Shown here: piece after piece, positions 1 to 6,433 of the stretch
How the letters are laid out: the number at the start of each line of letters is the position of its first letter
Position numbering within the stretch: position 1 is the stretch's first letter
NCBI GenBank assembly: GCA_003222555.1
Contig: QHWL01000187.1
Span: 1-10,528 of the forward strand
DNA: 10,528 bases
DNA from: Acidobacteriota bacterium
Lineage (GTDB): Bacteria; Acidobacteriota; Vicinamibacteria; Vicinamibacterales; CAVVIG01
Reading direction: 5' to 3'
Program-made: the position numbers and the translations under genes
The notes under the pieces: model-generated
Databases searched by the model: none
The model's input: only the letters and a program-made list of their open reading frames with translations
Told to the model about the DNA's origin: nothing

Positions 1-156
1 CGTTTTGCCGGTGCCCGTTTCTGCGCAGGCGATCAGATCGCCGCCCGCCAGCGAGAGCGAAATTACCGCGGTTTGGATTGGGCGCGTTTCCGTGAATCCG
101 AGATCCCGGATGCCCTCGAGCAGGCGGGGGTCGAGATTGAGCGACGTAAACGGCAC
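1..156 (-). CDS. DEAD-box ATP-dependent RNA helicase, N-terminal part (runs off left edge)
   Basis: The minus strand encodes 52 residues of a DEAD-box RNA helicase, a protein that uses ATP to unwind RNA in the cytoplasm, typically in ribosome assembly, cold adaptation or RNA decay. Visible are the opening [20 protein letters not shown], a Q motif (GFTETRPIQ, about residues 20-28) that contacts the adenine of ATP, and the Walker A motif AETGTGKT that ends at base 1. The rest lies outside the window, so the RhlE/DeaD/RhlB subgroup cannot be fixed. I chose GTG at 154-156 because the following PFTSL resembles the usual N-terminus. The frame is open upstream to a TTG at 307-309, which would add 51 Arg/Pro-rich residues. 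No clear Shine-Dalgarno sequence precedes GTG. It lies downstream of infA on the same strand. Family certain, start uncertain. Confidence 0.88.
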   Translation of the reverse strand, partial: MPFTSLNLDPRLLEGIRDLGFTETRPIQTAVISLSLAGGDLIACAETGTGKT

Positions 157-220
157 GGGCGTGGTGTCACAGGGCGTCGGCTCGAGAGCCGGCGTCTGCG
201 ACGTGGTGTGGCGCGGCGCC

Positions 221-284
221 GGTGAATGGGGACCGCGGCGCGAGCGCCCGCGCGGCGCCCGGCGCGGGCGCCGGGGTGAATGGT
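221..284. repeat. Direct repeat GGTGAATGG flanking a G+C stem-loop
   Basis: GGTGAATGGGGAC begins at 221 and GGTGAATGGTGAC begins at 276, so 12 of 13 bases match at a spacing of 55 bp. On the minus strand, the direction of infA and the helicase, these read as CCATTCACC. They bracket the G+C-rich inverted repeat at 244-271. The repeat is directly visible; no function is known to me. Confidence 0.6.
244..271 (-). other. G+C-rich stem-loop between infA and the helicase
   Basis: GCGCCCGCGC (244-253) and GCGCGGGCGC (262-271) are perfect inverted repeats with an 8-base loop, giving a 10-bp stem made only of G-C pairs. In the transcript of infA and the helicase it would lie about 50 bases after the infA stop and about 90 bases before the helicase start. 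No U-tract follows on the minus strand, so it does not look like a standard intrinsic terminator. It could be an RNA-stabilising, attenuating or leader structure. Confidence 0.55.
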
Positions 285-297
285 GACTCTTGATTGT

Positions 298-311
298 GTT
301 TGAATTCAAAC
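298..311. other. Perfect 14-bp palindrome GTTTGAATTCAAAC
   Basis: GTTTGAATTCAAAC is its own reverse complement and sits 10 bp beyond the infA stop codon. It is A+T-rich in a very G+C-rich spacer. A dimeric DNA-binding protein site or a small hairpin are both possible; the sequence does not decide between them. Confidence 0.5.
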
Positions 312-320
312 TTCTTCTGG

Positions 321-539
321 CTAGCGGGCGCGGAAGGTAATAATGCCCCGGACCGGATCGTACGGCGACACGCCGACGGTTACGCGATCCCCCGGAACGA
401 CCTTGATGCGGAAGCGGCGCATACGGCCGCTGAGCTGGGCCAGCACTTCATGGCCGGCGTCGCATTGCACACGATAGAGTCCGCCGCTGTGAACCGCCAC
501 CACCGTGCCCTGCATGTCGATAAGATCGTCCTTGCTCAA
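321..539 (-). CDS. infA: Translation initiation factor IF-1
   Basis: This encodes 72 residues, the normal length of IF-1, the small protein that binds the 30S A site and assists IF-2 and IF-3 during initiation. The sequence is a single OB-fold (S1-like) domain with typical IF-1 landmarks: [12 protein letters not shown] at the N-terminus, [13 protein letters not shown] in the middle, [12 protein letters not shown] and a C-terminal ITFRAR. The start is TTG at 537-539; AAAGGA lies 10 bases upstream and a promoter-like sequence further upstream. The gene stands apart from any ribosomal-protein operon and is followed on the same strand by a DEAD-box helicase. The GRMRRFRI stretch recalls the second infA copies of some bacteria, so it may be a paralogue rather than the sole IF-1; this is an inference. 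Confidence 0.95.
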   Translation of the reverse strand: MSKDDLIDMQGTVVAVHSGGLYRVQCDAGHEVLAQLSGRMRRFRIKVVPGDRVTVGVSPYDPVRGIITFRAR

Positions 540-569
540 CTGCTAGCGATCCTTTCCCTACAATCAAGT

Positions 570-598
570 ATTGTGCCACATCGGGTCGTCGGACTCAA
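570..598 (-). promoter_or_regulatory. Candidate sigma-70-type promoter for infA
   Basis: On the minus strand TTGAGT (598-593) is followed after 17 bases by CACAAT (575-570). Each matches 4 of 6 positions of the -35 and -10 consensus, at ideal spacing. Transcription would begin near 563, about 24 bases before the infA TTG, leaving room for the AAAGGA ribosome-binding sequence. It lies in the short gap after the acyltransferase stop. Consensus matching only. Confidence 0.4.
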
Positions 599-610
599 AT
601 CTGGGCAGTT

Positions 611-892
611 TCAGAGTTCACGCACCGCGTCCTCGACCTGTTTCGCGAGCCCTTCGTAGTCGCTTCCCATCAGCCGCATCGGCCGGCCGAAGGCGACGCG
701 CACGCGGCCCGGGCGTGCCATGCGCCACGTGTGATGCAACACCTTCTCGAGGCCTTCGATTCGAACAGGCACCACCGGCACTTCCAGCCGAGAGGCGATC
801 ATCCCGACGCCGGGCCGAAACGTGGCGATGTCGCCGTTCTCGGTTCGCTTGCCTTCCGGGAAGATCAGGACCGAGAAGCCGTCTTCGAGGAG
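611..892 (-). pseudogene. C-terminal PlsC acyltransferase segment in a shifted frame
   Basis: Read in a different frame from the upstream ligase, this gives about 93 residues that finish the PlsC (LPLAT/AGPAT) fold: LLEDGFSVLIFPEGKRT, carrying the family's glycerophosphate-binding block FPEGxRT, then RPGVGMIASRLEVPVVPVRIEG, the conserved segment near the end of the domain, and the stop TGA at 611-613. It has no start of its own and joins the interrupted upstream gene in sense: upstream ends in FPLPQREAGARQTLRY and this continues with LLEDGFSV. Family members usually have about three residues (xGE) between that Tyr and LL, so a 10-base deletion is the simplest explanation, although one missing base would also restore the frame. 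It is either a true pseudogene lesion or an assembly error. Confidence 0.8.
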
Positions 893-3072
893 TAGCGGAG
901 CGTTTGGCGCGCGCCGGCTTCGCGCTGCGGCAGCGGAAACGCGTTGAAAAACAGCGAGGCCAGCCAGTAGTTCAGGCTGTTGGTGAACCATGCGCGCCGC
1001 TCGTGCTCCTCGGGGAAAAAGTGGGCCCTGAAAAACTCCTTCGCCATCGCCGGCGCGACGCGGTATCGCAGACGCCCGGGCAAAGCGGCCAGAATCACGG
1101 GTGCGTCCATGTGGCTCTGATGGTTGGCCGCGAAAATCACAGGTGAGTCGATCGCCTCCAAGTGCTGCCGGCCTTCCACGCGAATCCACGCGAAAACGCG
1201 CGCGAGCGGTAGAATCCAGGCCGGCAAGCTCACGCGGCGAATCGCACGGGCGGGCCACGATCGATTCCACGACGGGAAGGCCACCGGCTCGGCCGGGAGC
1301 AGGTCGCCGGCCAACGCTCGGTCGACGAGCGCGCGAAGCTGCGAAAGATCGCGCGCCGCGGAGAACGCCCCCTCGTCGAGGCGCGTCTGAAACGTATCCT
1401 CGATCGCGACCATCAGCTCCACGCGCTCCAGCGAGCTGAGGCCGAGCTCTTCGAGGGTGGTCTTCGGCGAGAGTTCCCCCCGCCCGGCGTATTTTCCGAC
1501 GAGCGCGGCAAGCACGTCGGTGCCAGACCCCACGAGGCGCGGCGTTCCGCCTTTCGTCGTCGCCTCGCGCCGGAGCTTCCGCGTTCCCTCGGTGCGCGGC
1601 AATTCCGGTTCGGGCCAGATCATCGCGCGCCGGATCTTCTGATGATCGGCCAGCTGCGCGTTGGCGTCACGGGCGACGGCGTCGGGATCGACGCCCGGAT
1701 CGACGACGAGCACGGCCTGGACCCGTTCTTCACCGCCTGTCGCGACGCCGACGGCAGCCGAATCGCGGACGCCGGCAACTCGATTGAGCACGCGCTCGAC
1801 GTCCTCGGGGAAGACGTTCAGCCCTTCGGGCGTCACGATCATTTCCTTCTTGCGGCCCCGGATGAACAACTGGCCGTCCCGGTCGATTTCGCCGATGTCG
1901 CCCGTGCGGAACCAGCCGTCTTCGAAGGCACGCGCCGTTTCGCCGGCGGCGTTGAAGTAGCCAGTCGTCACGTTCTCGCCGCGCACGAGAATTTCGCCGT
2001 CCTGCGCGATTTTCATCTCGACGCCCGCGATGGCTTTCCCGACCGAGCCCTTCTTGGTACCGAATGGATGATTGAGGGTCACAATCGGCGCCGTCTCCGT
2101 GAGGCCGTAACCCTGAATCACGACGAATCCCAGCTCGGACCAGAAGGCTTCCAGCTCGCCTTCGAGCGGCGCCGCGCCGACGACGAACGCCCAGAATTTG
2201 AATCCGAAGAGCCGGTGGACGCGGCGGAAATGCCACCATCTCAGAACCCAATGGCGCCGGGGGCTCGGCGTCGCGGCGTCGGGTGCGGCGCGACGCGCAT
2301 GGTCACGGAGCACGTCCAGAATTTTGGGCACCGACACGAGGACCGACACCCGTCGCATCTTGATCTGCTGCACGATCTCGCCGGGGTTGTACCCGCGCAT
2401 GAAAATGACGACGCCGGGCAGCATCGGCGGGATGAACGTGGCCATCGCCTGACCGAACATGTGGCTGAGGGGCAGGAGATTGAGGAACCGGAGAGGAAAG
2501 AACGGCTTTCCCCACTTCCGGTACTTCCGCACCTCGCCTTCCACCGGCGTGATGTTGGCGAGCACGTTCCGGTGCGTAATGACGACGCCCTTGGGCTCGG
2601 CCGTCGCCCCGGACGTGAACATGATCTCTGCGACGTCATCTCGCGCGAGGGAAACCGGCGGCGGCTGGCCGCCACGCCACTCGATCTCGTGCAGACGCCA
2701 GACCGGCGCGCCGGACGTGTCGCGAAGAGACGGCACGTCCTGACCGACGAGGACCAGCTTGGCGGCGACGATATGGCTCACGCGGGTGAGGAAATCCGGC
2801 GAGGCCCGATAGTCAATCGGCACGACGACGACGCCGCAGAGAACACACCCCCAGAAGGCGACGATCCACTCCGGGCGATTTTCACTGAAGAAGATGACGT
2901 TGTCGCCTTTGCGCAGTCCTGCGTCGTGCACGCGCGCGGCGAACCCGCGTGCGGCCCGCCCCACTTCCCGGTACGTGAACCTGCGGCTTCTATACCCATC
3001 GTCGTGGACAAGGAAGTCGCCGCGCGCCCGGGCGAGATCGTCGAAAAAATCAACGAGCGTGTCACGACGCAC
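865..3072 (-). CDS. Acyl-AMP ligase - acyl carrier protein - PlsC acyltransferase fusion, frameshifted in the last domain
   Basis: This 735-residue frame holds three domains. An ANL-family AMP-ligase fills residues 1-510: FTSGATAEPKG (152-162), GYGLTETAP (321-329), WFRTGD (387-392) and the catalytic-type lysine in GTRKLRR (Lys499). An acyl carrier protein follows at about 518-590, with LGLSSLERVEL and Ser547 as the likely phosphopantetheine site. A PlsC domain starts near 640 with NHQSHMD (His651-x4-Asp656). Known chemistry of these families suggests that a fatty acid is activated as acyl-AMP, loaded on the built-in carrier and transferred to a lysophospholipid or similar acceptor at the membrane. 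Tyr727 is the last in-domain residue before the frame breaks. I chose GTG at 3070-3072; a TTG at 3106-3108, preceded by GGAG, would add 12 residues. It is divergent from the aminopeptidase gene. Confidence 0.88.
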   Translation of the reverse strand: MRRDTLVDFFDDLARARGDFLVHDDGYRSRRFTYREVGRAARGFAARVHDAGLRKGDNVIFFSENRPEWIVAFWGCVLCGVVVVPIDYRASPDFLTRVSHIVAAKLVLVGQDVPSLRDTSGAPVWRLHEIEWRGGQPPPVSLARDDVAEIMFTSGATAEPKGVVITHRNVLANITPVEGEVRKYRKWGKPFFPLRFLNLLPLSHMFGQAMATFIPPMLPGVVIFMRGYNPGEIVQQIKMRRVSVLVSVPKILDVLRDHARRAAPDAATPSPRRHWVLRWWHFRRVHRLFGFKFWAFVVGAAPLEGELEAFWSELGFVVIQGYGLTETAPIVTLNHPFGTKKGSVGKAIAGVEMKIAQDGEILVRGENVTTGYFNAAGETARAFEDGWFRTGDIGEIDRDGQLFIRGRKKEMIVTPEGLNVFPEDVERVLNRVAGVRDSAAVGVATGGEERVQAVLVVDPGVDPDAVARDANAQLADHQKIRRAMIWPEPELPRTEGTRKLRREATTKGGTPRLVGSGTDVLAALVGKYAGRGELSPKTTLEELGLSSLERVELMVAIEDTFQTRLDEGAFSAARDLSQLRALVDRALAGDLLPAEPVAFPSWNRSWPARAIRRVSLPAWILPLARVFAWIRVEGRQHLEAIDSPVIFAANHQSHMDAPVILAALPGRLRYRVAPAMAKEFFRAHFFPEEHERRAWFTNSLNYWLASLFFNAFPLPQREAGARQTLRYSSKTASRS

Positions 3073-3086
3073 ATGTGAATTATGAT
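3059..3086 (+). promoter_or_regulatory. Candidate promoter for the M18 aminopeptidase gene
   Basis: GTGTCA (3059-3064) and TATGAT (3081-3086) are 16 bases apart and match the -35 and -10 consensus at 4 of 6 and 5 of 6 positions. Transcription would begin near 3093, followed by AAGGTG (3096-3101) six bases before the ATG at 3108. The region is the only A+T-rich patch in the divergent gap. Confidence 0.42.
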
Positions 3087-3108
3087 GTAAGCGGAAAGGT
3101 GACGCCAA
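3079..3108 (-). promoter_or_regulatory. Candidate promoter for the ligase gene, overlapping the opposite one
   Basis: On the minus strand CATAAT (3084-3079) matches the -10 consensus at 5 of 6 positions, with a poor TTGGCG (3108-3103) 18 bases upstream. The predicted start of transcription is near 3072, which is the GTG chosen for the ligase, so the mRNA could be almost leaderless. Its -10 shares four base pairs (3081-3084) with the opposite-strand TATGAT. Confidence 0.28.
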
Positions 3109-4553
3109 TGAAGCTCCGCGCGAGATTCTTCGTTGCAGCCGCGGCGTTCTCGTTCGTCCTGGTGTCGGGCGTCAGAGGGGCCTGCGCGCAGCAGCCGGAA
3201 GCGCAGGCCGGTCCGGTCTGGCCGAAGCTGTCGCAGCCCCAGCGCGACGAGGCCATGCGTTTCGGCGACGATTTCAAGCAGTTCATCGGCCGTGCCAAAA
3301 GCGAGCTGACGTTTGTCGTCGAAGCGGTGAAGCTGGTCGAGGCCGGCGGCTTCAAAAAATGGCCTGCGTCGCCGCGCAAGGCCGACGTCGTGCCGGGCTC
3401 GCGCTGGTACGCGGTGAACCGCGATCGCACCATCGTGGCGTTTATCGTGGGAAGCGATCCCTTGTCGGGCGGCGCGAGAATCGTCAACACGCACAACGAC
3501 TCGGTCCGGCTCGAGCTCAAGCCGAAACCGTTCCGCCAGAGCTTCGACATCCAGCTCCTCGATACGACGACTCACGGTCAGCTGAAGAACTACCAGTGGG
3601 TCAACCGTCCGCTCGCGCTCGTCGGCCGTGTCAGCAAGGCCGACGGAACGAGCGTGACGGTCGACATCGGCCACGCGGCGGGCGATCCAGTGTTGCTGAT
3701 TCCCGATCTCGCGCCGCATGTGGACAAAGACTTTCTCGAGCGCAAGAATCGCGACGTCATCGGGACCGAGGAGCTCGACCCGATTCTCGCCTCCACAGCC
3801 GACGCCGCAATGAAGGCGCTGAAGGACCAGTACGGCCTCACCCGCGACGATTTTCTGTCGGCCGATCTGCAAATTGTCCCGGCGCAGATGCCCGTCGATG
3901 TCGGGCTCGACCACCAGCTCGTCGGCGCGTACGGGCATGACGATCGGTCGAACGGTTTCGCCGCATTCCGCGCTGTGCTGGACGTCAAGAACCCCCGGAA
4001 GACGGCGATTGCCTACGGTGTGAACAACGAGGAAGTGAATTCATGGACCACCGGGGTCAATTCCGAGTGGTTCCGGACGCTCCTGGCCGAGATTATCGCG
4101 GCTCAGGATGGGACGTTCAACGACCTGACGCTCCGGCACGCGCTCCGTGCCTCGCAAGTGCTCGTGTCGGATTGCACGACGGCGCTCAATCCCGACTTCC
4201 CGCAGCCGTTCCTGCCCGACGGGTCAGCGCGACTCGGGTGGGGACTGGTGTTCAAGGAGTACGGGGCCGGCAGACAGGCCGACGCCGAGTTCTTCGCGCA
4301 GGTGCGTCGGCTCTTGACTGAGAATGGCGTGCACTGGCAGACACACTCGTACAAGGCCGGCTACGGCGGCGGCACGATCGCGCAGTGGTTCGCCAACGCC
4401 GACATCGATGCGATCGACGTCGGGATCGGCGTCCTCAGCATGCATTCGCCGATGGACGTGTCGGCGAAGGTCGATTTGTGGGAGCTGTACCGCGGCTTCA
4501 AGGCCTTTCTCGGCGCGCCGATGCCCGCCGCCGCGTCGACGTCTGCCAGGTAG
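3108..4553 (+). CDS. M18-family metallo-aminopeptidase with a signal peptide
   Basis: The 481-residue product matches the M18 (aspartyl aminopeptidase-like) family over its whole length. Likely di-metal ligands and catalytic residues are all present: His129-x-Asp131 in NTHNDSVRLELKP, Asp278 in YGHDDRSNG, Glu308-Glu309 in NNEEVNSW, Asp355 in VLVSDCTTA and His446 in VLSMHSPMD. NYQWVNRPLAL (161-171) and GGGTIAQWFAN (420-430) are also family signatures. The family removes N-terminal residues, often acidic ones, from peptides. The N-terminus MKLRARFFV is followed by a hydrophobic run to about residue 22 and a possible cleavage site after AlaCysAla (25-27), so the protein is probably exported to the periplasm. 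The cysteine lacks a proper lipobox. ATG 3108 is chosen over ATG 3075 because AAGGTG lies six bases upstream and the signal peptide then begins correctly. Confidence 0.9.
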   Translation: MKLRARFFVAAAAFSFVLVSGVRGACAQQPEAQAGPVWPKLSQPQRDEAMRFGDDFKQFIGRAKSELTFVVEAVKLVEAGGFKKWPASPRKADVVPGSRWYAVNRDRTIVAFIVGSDPLSGGARIVNTHNDSVRLELKPKPFRQSFDIQLLDTTTHGQLKNYQWVNRPLALVGRVSKADGTSVTVDIGHAAGDPVLLIPDLAPHVDKDFLERKNRDVIGTEELDPILASTADAAMKALKDQYGLTRDDFLSADLQIVPAQMPVDVGLDHQLVGAYGHDDRSNGFAAFRAVLDVKNPRKTAIAYGVNNEEVNSWTTGVNSEWFRTLLAEIIAAQDGTFNDLTLRHALRASQVLVSDCTTALNPDFPQPFLPDGSARLGWGLVFKEYGAGRQADAEFFAQVRRLLTENGVHWQTHSYKAGYGGGTIAQWFANADIDAIDVGIGVLSMHSPMDVSAKVDLWELYRGFKAFLGAPMPAAASTSAR

Positions 4554-4601
4554 GGATCTGAACGGCCTCAACCGGACCTGAAGTAAGCTGTACCGCTCCC
4601 C

Positions 4602-5519
4602 ATGCGGATCTTCCTCACTGGCGCAACCGGCTACATTGGCTCGGCCGTGCTCGACGCGCTCGTGCGCGGCGGCCACGACGTCACCACGCTGGTGCGCGAC
4701 AACGAGAAAGCCAGGCGCGTTGCCAAGCGCGGCGCCATTCCGGTGATCGGGAACCTTGCCGATCCGGAGTCGTTCCATGGCAGCGCCGAGGCGCAGGACG
4801 GCTACGTGCACGCAGCGTTCGACCATGCATCGGGACGCGGGCCAGGAATCGAGAAGAACGCGCTCGAAGCGATTCTCGCCGCCGCGAAACGCCCTCGCAC
4901 CAACGCCTCGACAGCCCCCGCCAAACGCGTGCTCGTCTACACGTCCGGGGTCTGGGTTCTCGGCAAGTCGCCGGACCCGGTTGCCGAAGGCGCGCCGGTC
5001 AACCCGATCCCCATGGCCGCGTTCCGGGCCGTCCACGAGCAGCTCGTGCTGGACGGCGCGAGCGACAATATCCGAACCGTCGTCGTCCGTCCCGTCTACG
5101 GGGGCGGACACGGGCTGGTGGGCGATCTATTCAAGGCAGCCAGCAACGGGCTGGTCCGGGTGGTCGGTGATGGCAACAATCATTGGCCGCTTGTCTACGA
5201 TCGCGATCTGGCGGACCTCTACGCGCGGCTGGTGGCCAATGCCGACGCTTCAGGCATCTATCACGCAAACGATGAAGGCGACGAGCGCGTGAACGACATC
5301 GTCGCCGCGATCAAGCCGTACGTGCCGGCGCGGCCCGGCGTGCGCTACGTGCCGATCGAGGAGGCGCGCGCTAAAATGGGTCCGTTTGCCGACGCGCTTG
5401 CCCTCGATCAGCTCGTGAGAAGCCCGCGCGCTCGGGCGCTGGGGTGGTCGCCGAGCCTGCACTCGGTTGCCGGCAATGCGGCGCGGCTGCTCGAAGAATG
5501 GCGCGCCGCGCGGAACTAG
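4602..5519 (+). CDS. NAD(P)-binding epimerase/dehydratase-like protein (extended or atypical SDR)
   Basis: The 305-residue product is a Rossmann-fold protein of the NAD-dependent epimerase/dehydratase type. It opens with MRIFLTGATGYIG, whose GATGYIG (7-13) is the dinucleotide-binding glycine motif. RVLVYTSGVWVLG (109-121) forms the usual strand with the active-site-side serine, and VVVRPVYGGG (160-169) matches the RPxxxYG block of extended SDRs. The usual catalytic Tyr-x3-Lys is not evident where expected, near residues 141-150 (FRAVHEQLVL), so it may be an atypical member or use another residue; the substrate cannot be told. No clear ribosome-binding sequence precedes ATG 4602. It begins 48 bp after the aminopeptidase and is followed 17 bp later by a methyltransferase, so co-transcription with the latter is likely. 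Confidence 0.85.
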   Translation: MRIFLTGATGYIGSAVLDALVRGGHDVTTLVRDNEKARRVAKRGAIPVIGNLADPESFHGSAEAQDGYVHAAFDHASGRGPGIEKNALEAILAAAKRPRTNASTAPAKRVLVYTSGVWVLGKSPDPVAEGAPVNPIPMAAFRAVHEQLVLDGASDNIRTVVVRPVYGGGHGLVGDLFKAASNGLVRVVGDGNNHWPLVYDRDLADLYARLVANADASGIYHANDEGDERVNDIVAAIKPYVPARPGVRYVPIEEARAKMGPFADALALDQLVRSPRARALGWSPSLHSVAGNAARLLEEWRAARN

Positions 5520-5536
5520 GCCCTCGGGAGTATTCC

Positions 5537-6433
5537 ATGTCATCGCTGAGCCCGGTCGGCAGCGTTGTGCGTTGGATTATTGTTCAGGCACAGAAAACGA
5601 AGCTCAGGGGCTCGGGAGGGTACTCAGCGGAGAGTTTTTCGGCGAAGGGCGACAATAGACCGTTCCCGCAGGCCGACTTCGAAAGAGATCACTTCGATGA
5701 CTTTTTCAAACATTTTCCGGACTTCCCTTTACGTGAAGCCATCCGAGATAAGAGCGTGCTTGATTTTGGAAGCGGATATGGCGGGAAGACCAGTGAGTAC
5801 AGAATCAGATGCGGGGCCAGACGGGTCTGTGGCGTCGAGCCATTCGAGGGCATGATTGAGCATTCTCGCAAGTACGCCGAAGCGCGAAGCGTGGATGAGG
5901 TCGAGTTCAAGGTTTGTGGGCAGAAGGAGATCCCTTATCCCGACGGGTCGTTCGACATCGTCCTGAGCCATGATGTGTTGGAGCACGTCGAGGACCCACG
6001 CGTCTCGATCGCCGAAATACGCCGGGTGCTTCGGCCCGGAGGACTGTCGGTCAACGTGTTCCCCGTCTACTTCGGAGCCATGTCGCACCATCTAGACTAT
6101 GTCGCGAATGTGCCCGGGCTACACTGGGTGTTTTCGCCTCGGATGCTCGTGCGGGTGGTGAATGACGTTCTGGAAACGAATCCGCAGTTTGGAACAGCCA
6201 TTCAGCCCGAACCACGCCGCTCGTTCGATTTCTCTCGGGAGGTGCTGCCTGGATTGAACGGGCTTTCGGGGGTCCACTTGGAGAGTCTATTCGCGGGCTT
6301 CGAAAAACTCAGCTTGCGGCGTATCGCAATCGGCCCCCGCGGCATGGGTCTGATTGCCAACTCTCGGCTGCCGGTTCAACTTCGAGATCTCGTGACGGGG
6401 ACGGTAGCCTGCATCCTGCGGAAGCCGGACTGA
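5537..6433 (+). CDS. Class I SAM-dependent methyltransferase
   Basis: The 298-residue product contains a Rossmann-like methyltransferase domain of the Methyltransf_11 kind: motif I VLDFGSGYGGKT (74-85), an acidic residue after strand 2 at VCGVEPFEGM (Glu101), the segment GSFDIVLSHDVLEHVEDP (137-154) and LRPGGLSVNV (165-174). It transfers a methyl group from S-adenosylmethionine to an unknown small molecule, lipid or sugar; the long C-terminal part (about 175-298) gives no specificity clue I recognise. ATG 5537 is well supported by CGGGAG six bases upstream; the frame also extends back into the preceding gene. Base use differs from its neighbours: bases 5701-5760 are about 45% G+C by hand count, and AT-ending codons and AGA appear more often, suggesting acquisition by transfer. 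It ends convergently towards the antiporter. Confidence 0.88.
   Translation: MSSLSPVGSVVRWIIVQAQKTKLRGSGGYSAESFSAKGDNRPFPQADFERDHFDDFFKHFPDFPLREAIRDKSVLDFGSGYGGKTSEYRIRCGARRVCGVEPFEGMIEHSRKYAEARSVDEVEFKVCGQKEIPYPDGSFDIVLSHDVLEHVEDPRVSIAEIRRVLRPGGLSVNVFPVYFGAMSHHLDYVANVPGLHWVFSPRMLVRVVNDVLETNPQFGTAIQPEPRRSFDFSREVLPGLNGLSGVHLESLFAGFEKLSLRRIAIGPRGMGLIANSRLPVQLRDLVTGTVACILRKPD

Noticed and set aside
865..910. Programmed -1 ribosomal frameshift in the ligase-acyltransferase gene
   Set aside because: No slippery heptamer precedes the junction, and a -1 shift would still leave the domain about three residues short of the usual PlsC spacing.
1642..3078. 478-codon plus-strand open frame opposite the ligase gene
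   Set aside because: It mirrors the ligase in antisense; the ligase frame has strong ANL motifs while this one matches nothing and is explained by G+C-driven lack of stops.
3165..3195. Lipobox in the aminopeptidase signal peptide
   Set aside because: The residues before the cysteine (Arg-Gly-Ala-Cys) lack the aliphatic residue expected at -3; a signal peptidase I site after AlaCysAla fits better.
2778..3938. 386-codon minus-strand open frame
   Set aside because: It lies mostly antisense to the M18 gene and then overlaps the ligase in a wrong frame; both genes have full family motifs in their own frames.
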